Shown in pieces: positions 33,019-33,585 of a stretch of 33,585 bases of DNA. Position 1 is the stretch's first letter. Each line of letters starts with the position of its first letter. A program made the translations under genes and the position numbers. The notes under the pieces were generated by a model. That model had not been told where the DNA came from. It saw only the letters and a program-made list of their open reading frames with translations, and did no database searches. This stretch comes from Cellulomonas triticagri (lineage in GTDB: Bacteria > Actinomycetota > Actinomycetes > Actinomycetales > Cellulomonadaceae), in assembly GCF_003696205.1 (NCBI RefSeq), contig NZ_RFFI01000037.1:1-33585 (forward strand). Direction: 5' to 3'.

Positions 33019-33585
33019 TCAGGTCAGGCGGTGCACGACGTCCACGGCGGACCGCTCGAAGCCCGCCGCGCGGTACACCCGGATCGCCGGGTGGTTGTCG
33101 CCCTCGGTGTACAGCACGACCCGGGCGACGCCCCGGTCCGCGAGGTGGGCGAGCATCCGGGCGGTCAGCGCGGCGCCGAGCCCGCGGCCCTGCGCGTCGG
33201 GGTCCACGCCCAGGGCGTACACCTCGCCCTCCAGGGGGGCGCCCGGCGCGGGGGCGGGCACCTTCGTCCAGCCGGACGCCAGCAGCCGCCCGTCCTGCTC
33301 CGCGAGCAGCAGCCCCGCCGGGTCGAACCAGTCCTCGGCCATCCGGTCCGCGAGGTCGGCCCGCGTGAGGCGGCCCTGCTCGGGGTGGGACGCGAACGCC
33401 CGGGCGTTCAGGGCGACCCACGCGTCCTCGTCCCGGCCGGGCTCGAACGCGCGCACGACGACGCCGTCCGGGAGCGCGCGCGGCGGCGCGGCCGGCGGGG
33501 TCAGCGGGTCGAGGGCCATCTGCCACAGCTCGCGCGTGACCGGCAGCCCGTGCGCCGCGGCGAGGGCCCGCGCGGCGGGGAGGTC
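33019..33585 (-). CDS. mshD: Mycothiol synthase, C-terminal part (runs off the window)
   Basis: The last 188 residues of MshD, which acetylates Cys-GlcN-Ins with acetyl-CoA to give mycothiol. The frame is open to the window edge: the segment [18 protein letters not shown] belongs to the end of the first GNAT domain. The second, catalytic GNAT domain follows, with [20 protein letters not shown] (acetyl-CoA pyrophosphate loop QGRGLG) and [22 protein letters not shown]. Because of this, the internal ATG at 33519 is not the true start. It lies 77 bases upstream of ppk on the same strand, but ppk has its own promoter elements in the gap. Confidence 0.93.
   Translation of the reverse strand, partial: DLPAARALAAAHGLPVTRELWQMALDPLTPPAAPPRALPDGVVVRAFEPGRDEDAWVALNARAFASHPEQGRLTRADLADRMAEDWFDPAGLLLAEQDGRLLASGWTKVPAPAPGAPLEGEVYALGVDPDAQGRGLGAALTARMLAHLADRGVARVVLYTEGDNHPAIRVYRAAGFERSAVDVVHRLT

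Overview
The window is a stretch of actinobacterial chromosome. Base composition is very GC-rich, GTG starts are frequent, and neighbouring genes overlap as ATGA or GTGA. A mycothiol synthase (mshD) and an actinobacterial ClpC place it in the Actinomycetota. The gene set and style fit Cellulomonas or a close relative in the Micrococcales; that genus call is inference.

Layout. Positions 1-212 hold the edge of an IS30-like element and a G-quadruplex-type tract. Positions 213-2456 (-) encode a membrane-anchored Fe-S oxidoreductase, divergent from a six-gene Mrp Na+/H+ antiporter operon (2763-9519, with subunits A and B fused). Positions 9588-12405 carry short unrelated units: a VOC/PhnB-like protein, a hotdog thioesterase, a HAD phosphatase (-) and a lipoprotein. 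Next come a methyl-accepting chemotaxis protein (12556-14181), a Fic/winged-helix protein behind a striking inverted repeat (14222-15518), clpC (15677-18259) and a LacI-type regulator (18460-19482). A TetR regulator (19508-20137, -) is divergent from an ABC-2 exporter whose two ATPase domains are fused (20245-23030). It is followed by an orphan Opp/Dpp-type ATPase (-), an MFS sugar porter (-) and a conserved hypothetical gene (25620-26285).

Positions 26366-33585 form a phosphate and polyphosphate district. It contains a candidate structured small RNA (26379-26500), an 11-nt direct-repeat array that looks like a PhoP (PHO) box, and a DUF47-pit phosphate uptake operon. Two tandem septum-formation-type lipoproteins follow. 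Then, on the minus strand, come ppk and a fused Nudix/histidine-phosphatase gene, and finally the 3' part of mshD. A second array with the same 11-nt period lies directly upstream of ppk. Low-affinity phosphate uptake and polyphosphate synthesis therefore appear to be under one regulator.

Regulation. Seven transcription units share one start geometry: a -10 hexamer of form nAnnnT, then exactly six bases, then ATG or GTG. These are leaderless starts and they settle several start codons. Strong GC-rich hairpins mark transcript ends. The least explained features are the four-way-junction RNA at 26379-26461 and the triple TGGAAGG motif in front of the Fic gene. All calls come from reading the sequence; no search or folding program was run.
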